Shown: positions 19,786 to 32,041 of the stretch, piece by piece
Position numbering within the stretch: the stretch's first letter is position 1
Layout of the letters: every line of letters starts with the position of its first letter
Source of the DNA: Candidatus Peribacteria bacterium
GTDB taxonomy: Bacteria; Patescibacteriota; Gracilibacteria; BD1-5; UBA6164
DNA: 64,000 nt
Reading direction: 5' to 3'
Assembly (NCBI GenBank): GCA_023898505.1
Contig: CP060226.1
Span: forward strand, 1 to 64,000
Position numbers and translations under genes: made by a program
Notes under the pieces: model-generated
Database searches by the model: none
What the model was told of the DNA's origin: nothing
Seen by the model: the letters and a program-made list of their open reading frames with translations, nothing else

Positions 19786-20397
19786 CTATTTCTCCAACTG
19801 TTCTCCAACTTCTCCAGCAATCTTGATACTTGGAGTCAGAGTTTTTGCTCCTGGAGTCCACTTTGCAGGACAAGCAACACCTGGATGTGCTGACATAAAT
19901 TGAAGTGCTTCGATTTTTCTGAGAAGCTCTTCAGAGTTTCTACCAAGAGGCCCAGAAGTTACTTCGATACCTCTTACCATACCCTCTGGGTCGATGATAA
20001 ATGTCCCTCTTCCAGCAATCCCTGTTTCTTCGTCGAGGATATTATAGATATCGGCTACTTCGAGATTATGATCAGCAAGCATCTTGTATGGAAAACCTTT
20101 CATGAGTGATTCATGTTTTACCCAAGCTCTGTGAGAAAACACCGTATCTGTTGAAGCCGCAAGTACTTCTACTCCGAGTTCATCAAACTTTGCTTTTGCT
20201 TCTGCCATATCTTTAAGTTCAGTAGGACAAACAAACGTAAAATCAGCAGGATAGTAAAAAAGTACCACCCATTTTCATACAAGTTCATCGAGACTGATGT
20301 TTCCATCATCATCGGCTTTTGGATCATAGTACGGCAAGTCAAAGCTTGGAGCATCTGTATCGATTTTTACTATTTGTGGCATGTTAAATTCTTCCAT
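19786..20397 (-). CDS. ahpC: 2-Cys peroxiredoxin (AhpC/Tsa type)
   Basis: A 203-aa cytosolic peroxidase that reduces hydrogen peroxide and organic peroxides. The peroxidatic Cys is in DFTFVCPTE (about residue 52) and the resolving Cys in GVACPAKW (about 172), so it is a typical 2-Cys enzyme. One TGA encodes Gly in LVGKWVV. I used the ATG at 20397 because AAGG lies a few bases upstream; an internal ATG gives MPQIVK at 20382. No AhpF-like reductase is nearby. A symmetric operator-like site lies about 130 bp upstream. Confidence 0.95.
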
Positions 20398-20524
20398 AAT
20401 AACCTTATGTTAATAATAAAATAATAAAGTATTACTAATCCCTATTTCTTGCCCTTAGAAGTAAGGGGGAAAGTCTCCCGAGCTCGGGAGAGAAAGGGGT
20501 AATATTCCGAGTAATAATTTAAAA

Positions 20525-20539
20525 TGAGAATAATTCTCA
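20525..20539. promoter_or_regulatory. Fur/PerR-like palindrome upstream of ahpC
   Basis: TGAGAAT-A-ATTCTCA is a perfect 7-1-7 inverted repeat, the spacing of Fur-family operators. It lies between pyk and ahpC, both read leftward, about 128 bases before the ahpC start. Peroxide or iron control of ahpC is a reasonable inference. Confidence 0.5.
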
Positions 20540-20671
20540 ATTCCAAGGATATTGATTTTTAATCCTGAGTCAAAACTTATTTGTACATTATTCATCTCCC
20601 TAGATTCTAGAAAAAGTTTTTATCGTTTCTATTCTGTGTCTCGTCTTTAGTGGGGAAGGCGGAAATGACTA

Positions 20672-22108
20672 TTAATTACTCAGAAATTCTCACAAATTAA
20701 TAATTTCCATGATTGGGATTTCACGATTTCCTTTTTGGATATCATTGATAGCGACGATTTTATCACTCTCTTTGAGGAACCCTTGTTGTATCAGGTAACG
20801 AATGGCGTTATCAAGCGTGGTTGAGTAATTGCTAGCATCCCAACTCGTATGCAGAAATGGAGTGATTCCAAAGTAGGCATTCATAGCTTTTACAGAACTG
20901 GCTTTGTTTGAAAATGCGAAGACTTTTATATTTGGACGATAAGAACTTGCCATTTTTGCGAGCATTCATGACTTTGTGAGAATAATGACAGCTTTTGCTT
21001 GTAGTTCTTCTCCTGTACAGATCCCACTTTTTATCAGGAGTTTCTTTTCGAGATCTCTTGGAGTATATCCTTTAAAAGCAAAGTGTTCATGTTCGTAGGT
21101 AATGTTTTTTTCTGCTTCTTTGATGATAGAAGTCATCATCTTTACACTTTCGATTGGAAATTTACCCACCGCAGTTTCTCCTGACAGCATGAGACAATCA
21201 GGTTTTTGGAGTACAGAGTTAAACACGTCAGAGCTTTCCGCGCGAGTTGGAAAAGGATTTTCGATCATCGTCTCAAGGAGGTGGGTCGCGGTGATGACAA
21301 ATTTTCCTGCGGTTCTTGATTTTTCTACCATCTGTTTTTGATAGAGTGCCAGTTTTTTAATCGGTACTTCGATACCGAGATCTCCTCTGGCTACCATGAT
21401 ACCATCACTTGCTGCGATAATTTCATCGAGATTTTCTACTCCTTCTTCATTTTCTATTTTTGAGATAATCTTTATCTCTTCACCATTAAACTTTTTTAGA
21501 AGTTTACGGATTTCTTCGACGTTTTTTGCGCTTCTGATGAAACTTGCGGCAATAAAAGAAAAACCATTTTCAATTCAGAAGATGATATCATTTTCATCTT
21601 TTCTCGTGATACCAGGAAGTTTTAGTTTTACTCCTGGGAGGTTTACGTGTCTACGAGATCCTATTTCGGCAGCATTGAGCGCTTTTACTACGAGATGATC
21701 TTTCTTTTTTTCTAGTACTTTTACGTTGAATAATCCAGAGTCAATGACGATGTTCTTTCCTTTTTTTACATCTTCGATGAGATTTTCATAGTCACAAAAA
21801 AGATGATTATGGGTTACTTTCTTTTTATCGATATAGATATGAAATACTTCTCCTTTTTTGTAGCAAATCTTATTTTCTAGTTCTCCTGTACGGATTTCAG
21901 GTCACTTCGTATCAAGAAGCATACTGAGTCCTGTTTTTCCTGATTTATTGAGATTACGAATGATTTCAATTGACTTCAGAGCATCTTCATACTTTGCATG
22001 GGAGAAATTGAAGCGGATGATATTTACTCCAGCCTTGTAGAGTTTTATAAGTTTTTCTTCACTATTGGTTGATGGGCCGAGTGTAGCAATAATTTTTGTT
22101 TTTTTCAT
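20672..22108 (-). CDS. pyk: Pyruvate kinase
   Basis: Converts phosphoenolpyruvate and ADP to pyruvate and ATP, the last step of glycolysis; 478 aa. The N-terminus is KKTKIIATLGPST. The metal and substrate site is MVARGDLGIEVP, and the A/C domain interface and C-terminal domain follow (EKSRTAGKFVITATHLLETM). A TGA encodes the invariant Gly of DTKGPEIRTG, and further TGA codons join the C-terminal domain (TKSGMLAK). The true stop is TAA at 20672, ten residues past the first TGA. The active-site segment reads ATHLLETM where many enzymes have ATQMLESM. Confidence 0.95.
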
Positions 22109-22139
22109 ATGAACAAACAAGAAGGTAAATGAGTAAAAT

Positions 22140-22383
22140 AGGTCGTTAGGAAGATAGGGAAGAGTGATGAAAAATCAAGAGAATTATTAAGATACACTAC
22201 ATTTTCGATATTTTATCTTGCGTTGTTCGTCATTCCTGAGTAGGCAGGAATCTATTATTAAGTTTTCCCTTAATAAGGAAGGGATATTTTTACAGATTCC
22301 GTAACAAGTACGGAATGACATGCACTTCTGCCTATATCTTCGATTATTCGTTATTCACTGTTCACTATTAGTTATTCACTGTC
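22140..22383. repeat. Intergenic repeats between pyk and the PBP gene
   Basis: No gene is seen. The segment contains a GTCATTCC-type palindrome (ATTCCGTAACAAGTACGGAAT) and short direct repeats of TTATTCACTGTTCACTA near 22345-22380. It matches the dispersed repeat families of this genome. Confidence 0.6.
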
Positions 22384-25300
22384 TTATCTCTGAATTACGA
22401 GCACTCTGACATCTTCTTTTCATTTATTGAAGTTCAAATCTACAGCTTCAACGGTGATGATGTTTTCTCAAAGCTTCAGATCCTTTCCATAGACTTCATA
22501 GGTAAATCTTCTATCTTTGAGACCGATTTTTAGAGGTGTCCCATTGGCATAGATATTGATGCTGCGAATAGGAGTGCGTTCATCTATTTCCCCCCTCAGA
22601 TTGAAAAATATATCATCATAGAGCGTGATACTTTGATCTATAGGATTGGTGATGCGTATCTGAGGTGCTTGGGTATCTTTTTGTTGAATCATTACCGGAA
22701 TATCCTCAGATACAGAATAGTACTGATTATCGACGGCACGAAATGAAAGCGTGTACTCTTCATAGTATCCGGATGGGATCTGAAAGTCTCCAGCATAGAC
22801 TCCTTGGAGCTTTCCTGGAAGTTCGATAGTATCGACTTTTTGGTTGTTGATAAGTACATCGAGACGAACAATCGGATTTGAGCTTCTATACGCAAATTCT
22901 ATATAGTTGCTTCCATTGTACACCGTTGAACTAGCAGAAAGGTTTGATCCTACTTCGATACTTGAAGGTGTCGATGAACGTTCACAGATTTCGTCGTTAA
23001 TGGTGGTGATAATGTTTGGGATATTTCCAAATTCTTTTTCTAATCATCCCTCTTTCATCCAAGTTTGGACTGGTTGTTCCCATTTTGAATTATCGGGTGC
23101 TAGGGAGTGCAGGGCAACATAATATACCTCTTTCACAGCCGCAGGAGGCGTATCATCGGTTACACGACCATTACAGAGAGCATCTACAACGATTGGTTTC
23201 AGGCTGTTATCATAGCTGGTTGGAGTATTGAGAAAGAGGGAAGAGGTAATAAACTTTTCGTTGAATCCTGCCGTTGGAAGGAATCCACTAATAGTAGAGA
23301 TCTTTACTTCTTCTATCCCACTTGGTCGCTTCCAATCCTGTACCTCAAGGCTTTGGTGAGCAATCTCCATAAAGTCTTTCCATATAGGACCAGCTCCTTC
23401 AAGACCATTTCCTTTTGGACTCAGCTCTGTCCCATCGGTATTTCCTGCCCATACTACAGTGGTGATCTGCGGAGTATATCCGGCAGTCCAGAGGTTTCTT
23501 GGGAGGATGATATCTTTTCCTCCTTTGGTGTATTGTTTTGTAGAAGTTCCGGTTTTTGCACTCACCTTTCTGTTTTTCAGAGTGAGAAATGAATTCCATC
23601 CTTCGGGACGAGTAGAAGTATCACTTAAAATCGAATTTATGAGATAGGCATGACTTTCTGGGATAACTTGCCCCCCATTTTCATTATTGATTTGTCGTTC
23701 TTCTATGATGACTCCATTGGCATCAATCACTTTTATAATTGGAGAAAACTCACGTTTTACTCCCATATTGGCATAGACACTATAGGCCTTTGCGAGTTCT
23801 AGTGGAGTCATAAGACCACTTCAAAGTGCCATAGAAGCTCCATAGGTATAGCTTTTCCCGTATTTTTCATAGTATTCTTTTTTAAAGTCTTTCAAGGTAT
23901 CTACTCAGAGATCTTCCATATAATCGAGGATGTTGTTTTCTCCTCCAGCTAAGAAGTACATCTTTACCGCTGGGATATTTCGAGAGTTATTGAGAGCCGT
24001 AGATACATTCATCTTTCCCATAAATTTTCCATCAAAGTTTCCTGGGATATAGTTGCTTGGGAACTCTGTCTCGAGATCATAAATCGGCGTTTTTGAACCG
24101 ATTTCATTTTCACTCATCGCAAGAGCATACGTAAAAGGCTTAAAGGTACTTCCCGGTTGTAAACGAGAGGTAATCATGTTGTTGTTTCCGCCAATTTCTG
24201 TGTCAAAATAATCTCTTCCTCCCACCATAGCAATGATATTTCCTGTCGTATTATCGAGACTGATAAGGGCAGCATTGTTCGCATCAAACTTTGTTTGGTT
24301 GATTTCGCCATACTTTTCAATTAGTGCCTCTGCCTCGTCTTGGAGTTTTGGATCGAGAGTCGTGTAGATCTTTAATCCTCATTTTTCGATCACTTCTTTT
24401 CCATACTTTGCTTCGAGGTATTCTTTGACATAAAAGACAAAGTACGGGTACTTGATGTTTTCTCTATATTCTTTAAATGCGTATCAAAAACTTTCGAGGA
24501 GTGCTGTTCTATAGCTTTCAAAATCGATATATCCATCTTCAAGCATTCTTCCGAGGATAAAGTCTTTTCTTCCCGTTTGGTACTCGATATTATTGGCTCC
24601 ACTTGAGATTTTTATACTATTGAGGATAGATAAGAGATCAGAATACTCGATGACACTACATCCATCAGAGTCGATACGAATCGGATTTTTAAAGAGTTCA
24701 CTTTTGAGCCCACAAAGAAGCATGGTATTTTCTGAAAGACGTTTTGCCTTAAATCCAGTGATATAATCAGATAATTTTTCCACGACATCATAGTAGGGGA
24801 GGATGTCTTTTTTGCTAATGAGGTTGATAGCTGTTTCTGTCCCTCCGCTAGAAGAGTATACATACGGATATCCTATAACTCTATCGGGGTGGTTATATGG
24901 GGAGTAATACGATGGTCACTTTGGAAGCGATGCAAGGATACTTGCCTCAAGCACTCCAAGTTCACTGGCTTTAAGATTAAAAAATGTTTGTGCTGCTTGT
25001 TCTATCCCGTAGGCATTGGATCAAAAAGAAATCTTATTGAGATAGAGTTCTAGAATCTTTTCTTTCGAAAATTCTTTATTGATAGCATAAGAAAGATACA
25101 TCTCTTTGATTTTTCTTTCTATTTTTCTTTCATTGGTAATGATGGTATTACGAATCAGCTGCTGAGAGATGGTAGAGGTCCCCTCGAGTTTTGTAGTTTT
25201 CCCCGTTACATAGTTGAAAACAGCACGAAAGAGCCCGATGACATCGATCCCTGGGTTTTCCCAATAACGCTTATCTTCTCCAGCAACAATCGCGTTTACC

Positions 25301-25608
25301 ATATTTATATTGATTTGCTCGTAGTCAACATAGGTACGTTTTTCTTTAAAGATTTTATAGAGCTCATTTCCATCCTTATCATATATGGTAGAAGACTGAG
25401 CAATTTCGAGATTTTTTAGCTGGCTTGCGGCAGGAAGTGGCTCGATATATTTTTTGTAGACAATGATTCCCGTGAAACCTCCAGCAATAATAAAAAATGC
25501 AAGTAGGTATGCGATAAACTTTAGAATTCCGCGAGTAGAATACTGACGTTTTTTCTTGTGAGGGTGTTTTGTGTGAGCATGGGCTCCGAGCTTTTTCTTT
25601 GAGAACAT
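22384..25608 (-). CDS. Class A penicillin-binding protein (PBP1A-like)
   Basis: A bifunctional peptidoglycan synthase of 1074 aa. A basic cytosolic tail and one membrane helix (about residues 28-50) lead into a GT51 transglycosylase domain with EGTSTISQQLIRN and the catalytic Glu region AGEDKRYWENPG. The transpeptidase domain has SxxK in PGSTFKP (about 485), SxN in NSRNIP and KTGT in SAKTGTSTK (about 686). The C-terminal 250 residues are Ig-like beta domains. About six TGA codons are read as Gly, so the gene appears as many pieces under the standard code. It shares orientation with the neighbouring LCP gene, which also acts on the cell wall. Confidence 0.95.
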
Positions 25609-25659
25609 AGGTTGAGAATTACAAATATCAAATTATAAATATAATGAATGAGTATCTTC

Positions 25660-25716
25660 GATATATCGTCATTGTATGTCATCCCGTCTCGAGTACTCGG
25701 GACAGAATGATACAAA
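25660..25716. repeat. Dispersed palindromic repeat
   Basis: TCCCGTCTCGAGTACTCGGG, with flanking GTCAT and ATGAT, is another copy of the GAGTACTC palindrome family. Confidence 0.6.
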
Positions 25717-27120
25717 TTATATCTCATAATCTTCGGAATCAAGAGCAATTACTATCTCTATCGTGGTGTCTGGATTTTCAGAATACTTTGGCGCTTCTGT
25801 TTGTATTGCTACAAAACCAGGGAAGAGAGACAGTATTTCTTGGAGTGTGGTATCGTCTTCTTCGATACCATTATAAAAGATAGTGTTTTCGGTAAATACT
25901 TCATCACGAACATTTCAGAGTGAGTCTTTTTCTGGGATATTAAATCCACGCTTCTTGAGGCTATCAGCCATAGAGCGGGCGAGAAACTTTGTTTTTGTCG
26001 CGTTGAAGATGTTGATTGTATGATTTTTTTCAAAAATGCTAGTTTTGTTAAAGATTCTATCAGCAAATCTTTGAGAGAGAGTATAATTACTGAGATTATT
26101 GATATCTGTTCCTTCAATTAAGAGGACAGACAGATTGTTAAAGAGTTGGCGCTCAGGAACATAGAGGATACCTCCGACACTACAGGTTTCACTTCCGTAA
26201 AAACAAGTGTCGTTGAGATGAAACGAACGAATTTGTTGTTCGGTTCCTTGGAGCTGACTGGCAAGTTTGATAATATCTACTAATCCCAAATCTGTACGAA
26301 CATAATCGTTTAGAATTCCAAAGAGTTCTTTTATCTTGAGAGGATTTGAAAGATACCCGTTATCGATGAGACGCTGTTTGAGAGAAGCAAGGATTTCTTG
26401 TTGTCTTTGGCTACGATCAAAATCACTGGTTGAGTGGCGACTACGAGCATATTTCAGTGCGACATCTCCATCGAGCGTCCAGGTACCTTTACGAAGAACA
26501 AAAGTTGTGTACTCTCCTGTTTCCTCATCTGGGAACTCGTAATCTACAAAGGTGTTTTCAAGGCTTACGGTCACTCCTCCGACAGCATCTACGGTTTTGA
26601 TGAACCCAGTAAAGTCTACATCGACATAAAAGTCTATTTCTTCCCCAGTGATTTCTGTGATTTTGTCCTTGAGTGCTTCGATTCAGGCATTTCGATTGTT
26701 GTACTTTTGCATGGTACGTTGAAAGATTTCATTGATCTTTCCTGTCGTTCTATCAGCATACTCGACATACAGATCACGAGGGATAGAAAGCATCACGATA
26801 GAAGGACTATCTTTTTTGATACTGGCAAGTATGAGGGTATCGGTGAGGTCTGGAGCATCATGATTTCCACCACCGCGTCCGATGATGAGGATGTTTGTTT
26901 TTTGATCTTCTGTTGCTTCGTCATCTTTTCCCGTATTTTCTGTAGCTCCTCCAAGGATATTTCCAGAAAATAGGTTAAATTGGATCGAGTTTATTTTACT
27001 CGTAATAACGACTCATACACTAAAAATAACCAGAGCAAGAAATACTCAAATGGTTCCAGTGATGATTTTGTTATACGAAATCTTTGGTGATTTTGCAATC
27101 TTCTTTTTTTTGAAAAACAT
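25717..27120 (-). CDS. LytR-CpsA-Psr (LCP) family protein
   Basis: A 467-aa membrane-anchored protein that probably transfers glycopolymers to peptidoglycan. An N-terminal membrane helix follows a KKKK stretch. The LCP domain has ILIIGRGGG, SIPRDLYVEY and ALKYARSRHSTSDFDRSQRQ, which holds the conserved Arg residues of the active site. A LytR_C-type domain occupies the last third (INIFNATKTKFLARSMADSL). Several TGA codons are read as Gly (NAGIEALK, KDSLGNV). It sits next to the PBP gene on the same strand. Given the nearby polysaccharide genes, an exopolysaccharide could be the substrate, but this is only inferred. Confidence 0.92.
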
Positions 27121-27199
27121 GGATTTCTTGTTCAGGTATTTTGTTTATTTTTACAGTGACACCAGAGTACGCAAAAAAGCTTTTTTTTCAAAAATATTT

Positions 27200-27241
27200 T
27201 TGATATTTGCTTGATTGAAAATATATTACTTCCAAAGTAAT
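27200..27241 (+). promoter_or_regulatory. Promoter and operator-like palindrome of the SOD gene
   Basis: TTGATA and TATATT are spaced by 16 bases, and the perfect inverted repeat ATTACTT-CCA-AAGTAAT begins inside the -10 element. The geometry suits repression of superoxide dismutase by a dimeric regulator. Confidence 0.55.
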
Positions 27242-27266
27242 GTTTTATTTATTAATATTTTAGATT

Positions 27267-27848
27267 ATGGCATTTGAATTACCAGTACTTCCGTATGATC
27301 GCACAGCACTAGAACCACATATTTCTGCAGAAACGATTGATTTCCACTATGGGAAACACCATCAAACCTATGTAAATAACCTCAATAACTTAGTAGGGGG
27401 AACAGATTATGCGGAGATGGACTTAGAGTCAATTATTAAGTATGCAGACGGGGGAATTTTTAACAATGCTGCACAAATATGGAACCATACCTTTTACTGG
27501 AATTGTCTTGCTCCAAATGGGGGAGGAACACCAACTGGCGAACTCCTCGAGAAAATAGAAGCGAGATTTACAAGCTTTGAAGAGTTTAAGGATCGTTTTT
27601 CAAAGGCAGCGATTACCAACTTTGGTTCTGGATGGACTTGGCTTGTACAAAAAGAAGATGGAACTCTCGATATCGTCTCTACTTCAAATGCAGATACGCC
27701 TCTCAAAGGAAAGGATACTCCACTTATGACGATAGATGTTTGGGAACATGCCTACTATATCGATTATAGAAATGCTCGCCCAAGTTATGTAGAGTCTTTT
27801 TGGAATCTCGTAAATTGGGAGTTTGTTGAGGGGAATATGGAGGAGTAA
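27267..27848 (+). CDS. sodB: Fe/Mn superoxide dismutase
   Basis: A 193-aa cytosolic enzyme that converts superoxide to peroxide and oxygen. Metal ligands are visible: His in TIDFHYGKHH (about residue 27), His in AAQIWNHTFYW (about 74), and Asp and His in TIDVWEHAYYIDY (about 154 and 158). NHTFYWNCLAP and GSGWTWLV point to the iron type. No TGA codon is used. The gene has its own promoter with an operator-like palindrome. Confidence 0.96.
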   Translation: MAFELPVLPYDRTALEPHISAETIDFHYGKHHQTYVNNLNNLVGGTDYAEMDLESIIKYADGGIFNNAAQIWNHTFYWNCLAPNGGGTPTGELLEKIEARFTSFEEFKDRFSKAAITNFGSGWTWLVQKEDGTLDIVSTSNADTPLKGKDTPLMTIDVWEHAYYIDYRNARPSYVESFWNLVNWEFVEGNMEE

Positions 27849-27860
27849 GACATATATACA

Positions 27861-28544
27861 TTATCATTTTATCCATTGTGCTACTTTCATAATTTCGGCA
27901 TCATCTTGCATTTGAGTCCTGTTAAGTTTTGAGTATCTTCTAAATCATTTTTCCTTTTTCCTATTGTAGGCTTCATATGATTTTATATCTCATAATATTT
28001 GTCTTCTATCGGCTTTTCTAATTACTACAGGGCGAGTACTTCATCAGAATTCAGCAATAGTATCTTCTCCCTCTCTTTCTCTTGCTACATTGATTACATC
28101 TTTTGTTTTTCCTTGTACCTCTATAATATCTACTGACTTATATCATTCTAACTGTGCTTGCTGTAATAATATTGCACGATCACATATATTTCATCACTGT
28201 AAACTTATTATACCATAGGTAGCATGTTTAACTTCTTGCATTCTTCTTAATATCGGGATACTCCGAGCAAATATTGCTCCATGAAATAATGATAGTAGTA
28301 TTGAATCAGATAATATTAAACGTACTATATCTCTTTGATTTCATATGGTAAATATCAGTTTATGATTCTTTGGCATAAACTCACTTCATATTTGTCTAAG
28401 AGCTTTAGGATTATCTAATACCGCTTCTAAAACATTATCTATATCACAATGAACAATGTCAGGATCCATTCTTTGTAATCGATCTCATAATGTTGACTTT
28501 CAGACTCATGGAAGTCAAGATATAATAGTGAGAGTTGAACTCAT
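27861..28544 (-). CDS. P-loop NTPase or kinase
   Basis: A 227-aa soluble protein starting MSSTLTIISGLPGVGKSTL, a perfect Walker A motif in which Gly residues are partly encoded by TGA. VHCDIDNVLEAV follows and resembles the substrate- or Walker B-type segment of zeta-toxin and AAA_33 kinases. A lid-like region with VAREREGEDT and a basic C-terminus (RKKEKGFRRY) end the protein. It is convergent with the SOD gene, with 12 bases between the stops. No standard-code ORF marks this gene. The substrate is unknown. Confidence 0.75.
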
Positions 28545-28780
28545 AAGGTGGTTTGAAAAACAAAAATTGGGAGAGAAAGATAGAGAGAAAAACTTAGAAA
28601 GTATAATATATATTTATTTAATATTGTCAAGCAATGTATTGATGCATAATCAAGTTAAATAATTTTTTCTTAAACATCTCTTACTTTACGAGTATAGGGT
28701 GTTTTTTATAGATTCTAATTTTGACCTACTCAAGATACGATTATTATAGTCTTATACATTCTACTTTGTAATTCTTTCTT

Positions 28781-29722
28781 ATGAAACACCCAAAAGAACT
28801 CATCGCTCGTATACACACAGAGATGCAAAAAAAGATTGTTGGGCAAGAGACGCTCGTGCGTGACCTCCTCATCACTCTGTTTTCGGGAGGACATATTTTG
28901 CTTGAGGGGGCTCCAGGACTCGCAAAAACTCTCAGTGTGGATACACTCTCAAAGATTATCTCCGCTGATTTTCAGCGTATCCAGTTTACTCCTGACCTCC
29001 TCCCATCTGATCTCATCGGAGCAAAAATCTATAACCCTGATACGAAGAAGTTTAGTGTAAAAAAATGACCAATTTTTTCGAATCTCGTACTAGCAGATGA
29101 AATCAATCGTGCTCCATCCAAAGTACAATCGGCTCTTTTGGAGGCGATGGCAGAGAGACAGGTAACGATTGGGGATACCACCTATATGCTCGATGCACCA
29201 TTTATGGTACTGGCGACACAAAATCCAATCGAACAGGACGGGACCTACCATCTCCCAGAAGCACAACTTGATCGCTTCTTGCTCAAGACCGTCATCGACT
29301 ATCCAAGCAAAGAAGAGGAAATTCAAATTATGCAGAAAAATACCAGAGGTGAAGAGGTTACGATTGAAGCGATACTTCATCCAAAAGATATTGCAGACAT
29401 TCAAAAACAAGCAACAGATATCCATGTACAAGACGCTATTTATGAATATGTTCGTGATATCGTCTTTTACTCTCGTGAAGAAGAGGTTACGCAAAAATAC
29501 CTCGCTTATGGAGCTTCTCCTCGTGCCTCAATTGCGCTCATAAAAACAGCAAAGGTATTAGCGCTGATGGAAGGGAGAGATTTTGTTATCCCTGAGGATA
29601 TAAAGATGATGGCCTATCCAGTCCTTCGTCATAGGATGCTTCTTTCTTTTGAAGCGATGGCTGATGGAGTCAGCTCCGATGAAATCATCGACAAGATATT
29701 AGCAAATGTAAAGATGAGATAG
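28781..29722 (+). CDS. moxR: MoxR-family AAA+ ATPase
   Basis: A 313-aa AAA+ ATPase thought to act as a chaperone that activates VWA-domain proteins. Walker A is LEGAPGLAKT (about 42-51), Walker B LVLADEINRAP and sensor 1 ATQNPIEQDGTY. A TGA encodes the Gly of KKGPIFSN. It is the first gene of a cluster followed by DUF58, Bat-like and VWA proteins on the same strand, the classical MoxR-Bat arrangement. Confidence 0.95.
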
Positions 29723-30011
29723 CGGAGCGAAAAATTAAAACGTAGAATTAGAAAGAAGATAATGTTATTCCTCTGCCGTGTCCCGTTTTAGCCGGAAAGG
29801 CAGGAATCTATAAAAAGGATTTTGACTTTAAAAATTCCTATCTGGCTATCCGCCATCTTTCCTTTTAGTCAAAAGGAAAGAAATACAAAAACACAACATC
29901 CTGCAGCCTCTTTCCCTTTAATCAAAGGGAAAGAATTCAAGATAGGGATTATAAGATATTTACATTTTAATAGATACCGTCCCGAGTCCTTGGGACGGGA
30001 ATGACAGTAGT
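29723..30011. repeat. Intergenic repeat block between moxR and the DUF58 gene
   Basis: No gene is seen. The block carries CTTTCCTTTTAGTCAAAAGGAAAG and CTTTCCCTTTAATCAAAGGG as tandem palindromes, then GTCCCGAGTCCTTGGGACGGGAATGACA. The operon presumably reads through it. Confidence 0.6.
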
Positions 30012-30854
30012 ATGCCAAACAACTCAAAACATCTAGAAATTAAAACAAATAGACTCGTAAATAGTCTCTTTGTTGGAAACTATAAGACTGCCTTTAAGGG
30101 GAGAGGATTAGAGTTTGCAGATTTTAAAGAGTATGAGTATGGAGAAGATGCAAAAGATATTGACTGGGTAGTATCTTCAAGAGAAGACAAGATACTCGTA
30201 CGTCGATATGTAGAAGAGCGTGAGTTACAAATATACTTTTTAGTCAGTGCGACTCCAGGATTTGGTTTCGGAATGGGACAGAAGAAAAAGAAAGATACGC
30301 TGCTTGAATTTCTCCATATTATTGGACTCTCTAGTATGAAATCAGGAGATAAGCTCGGGATGTATGCGTTCAATGATGAAGGCAAAGTATTTCTCTCGGC
30401 GAAAAAATGAAAAACTTCACTCTTACAAATACTACAGAAACTCGATACTCTCTCGTATGCTCCCTCAGATCTGGGAAAACATCTTGGCTATATGACTTCA
30501 CTCCCGATAAAAGATGCACTGGTATTTTTGATAACAGACTCCTTAGAGATTGATAGTAGGGCGTTACAAATCTTAGCGATGAAACATGACGTAGTAGTGT
30601 GTCATCTCTTTGATTCTTTTGAAAATACTTTGAAGGGAACCGGAGTAGAGGGGTTTTCGGGAGGAGATACGGTACTGTTTGTAGATATCGGAGACGAGAA
30701 AAAACGACAAGCCTATGTAGCGCTTCGAACGAAAAAGATAGCTGACTTTCGATCGCTCGTCCATAGATATGGAGCTTCGTATCTCATGCTCGATGAGACA
30801 CAGAGTGTGTATGCAAGCCTGTACCAGTTTATGCGAGAACGAGAGAGGTGATAG
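30012..30854 (+). CDS. DUF58 domain protein
   Basis: A 280-aa cytosolic protein of the DUF58 (YeaD-like) family. The signature GRGLEFADFKEYEYGEDAKD then IDWVVSSR lies at about residues 30-57, and a VWA-like fold follows (GDKLGMYAFND, VFLITDS). TGA codons are read as Gly at two internal places and at the end, where the true stop is TAG. Members are found next to MoxR and Bat genes and probably pass signals or assemble with them. Confidence 0.9.
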
Positions 30855-31120
30855 GAAAAAGTTGAGAGGATAAATGCGAAAGGTAGAAGCATGGAAATGT
30901 GAAAAAATAGTCTATGTCATTCTGAACTTGATTCAGAATCATGATTGGTACTACTCTTATCTACTTTTTACATAAAAAGTAGCAAAAATGCTTAAGGGGA
31001 TAAATCTTCGCAGTATAAAATAGGAGAGTCTTCTCTCTCGTTTCACGGCGAAGTTATACCCTTAAGAATCCCGATTGATACACATCGAGGATAATGCGTT
31101 TATTTTAATTTCTATTATTT
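30855..31120. repeat. Intergenic region with long inverted-copy repeat (copy A)
   Basis: Bases 30961-31083 match 49097-49218 in the opposite orientation. Shared parts are CTACTTTTTACATAAAAAGTAG (itself a hairpin), the GATAAATCTTCGCAG region and TTTCACGGCGAAGTTATACC. A palindrome TTCTGAACTTGATTCAGAA lies at about 30921. No ORF is present. Confidence 0.75.
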
Positions 31121-32041
31121 ATGAAACCATTACGATATATCATTGCTGTTAGTGTTACTATGTTTATGGTGTCATCTGTATTTGCGGAGAGGAGTTTGGA
31201 GTTTGAAGCTACTCCTCAAAATGTTGGTCTGTATGATATGATCGATGCGAGGATACTTCTCTCCAGTGATGAAAATACAAGCGTAAATGCCGTCAGTATT
31301 GGAGGAATCGATAATTTTTCCGTTATTTCTCAAGGGAAGTCGACGTCGGTACAGATTATAAATGGCGATATGCAGCAGAAAACAGAGTTTCAACTCAAAC
31401 TCCAAGCAAAAAAACAAGGAGACTTCGTTCTTGGACCAGTGATAATCGGAGAGGGAACAGGGGCTGTATCTGCAAGTGGAGTTACGATTCACGTTACCGA
31501 CATCCCTGTTGCGATGTCTTCCACCACCTCTACATGACAACCACAAAGTGAGGATGATTCAGGGATGAAAGATATCCATGGTGTCCAGTCCATTCCTGCC
31601 TCGTCTTTTTCTTGGATGATGTTTTGGTATGGAGTAGGACTCCTTGTGTTTTTTACCTTCTTTTTCTGGATATTGAAAAGGTATGTGGTGATGCCAGAGA
31701 AACCAAGAGAAGTTCTCCCCGTAGAACCCAGAAAAGATGCTCGCGCAATGCTTCTTGAAGCAGTAACTCGATTAAAAAAGAAGCTGGGGACTTTAGAAAA
31801 AGAAGTATTTTACGCAGAGATGACGGCGATATATCGTCAGTACTTTGTGCTTCAAGGGTTTCAGGGTGCAGATACCATGACACAAGAAGAATTTTCAAAA
31901 AAGTATACAAAACTTTCTAACGGGAAACTTGGACAAAACTATAAAACGGCATACTTTATGGAGTTCTCTCCCGAAGCAGATACGGAGGAACTGAGAAAGC
32001 GATTAATTTCTGAACTTACAGAAGAGCTATGAAGATACTAG
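31121..32041 (+). CDS. BatD-like membrane protein
   Basis: A 306-aa protein with a signal peptide (ISVTMFMVSSVFA-type core, cut near residue 22). A beta-rich periplasmic domain (about 23-135) is like the N-terminal part of BatD. A membrane helix lies at about 165-185 and a cytosolic helical domain at the C-terminus (REVLPVEPRKDARAMLLEAV). One TGA in the linker and one three codons before the TAG stop are read as Gly. The next gene starts 13 bases before this stop, so the two are translationally coupled. Confidence 0.75.
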
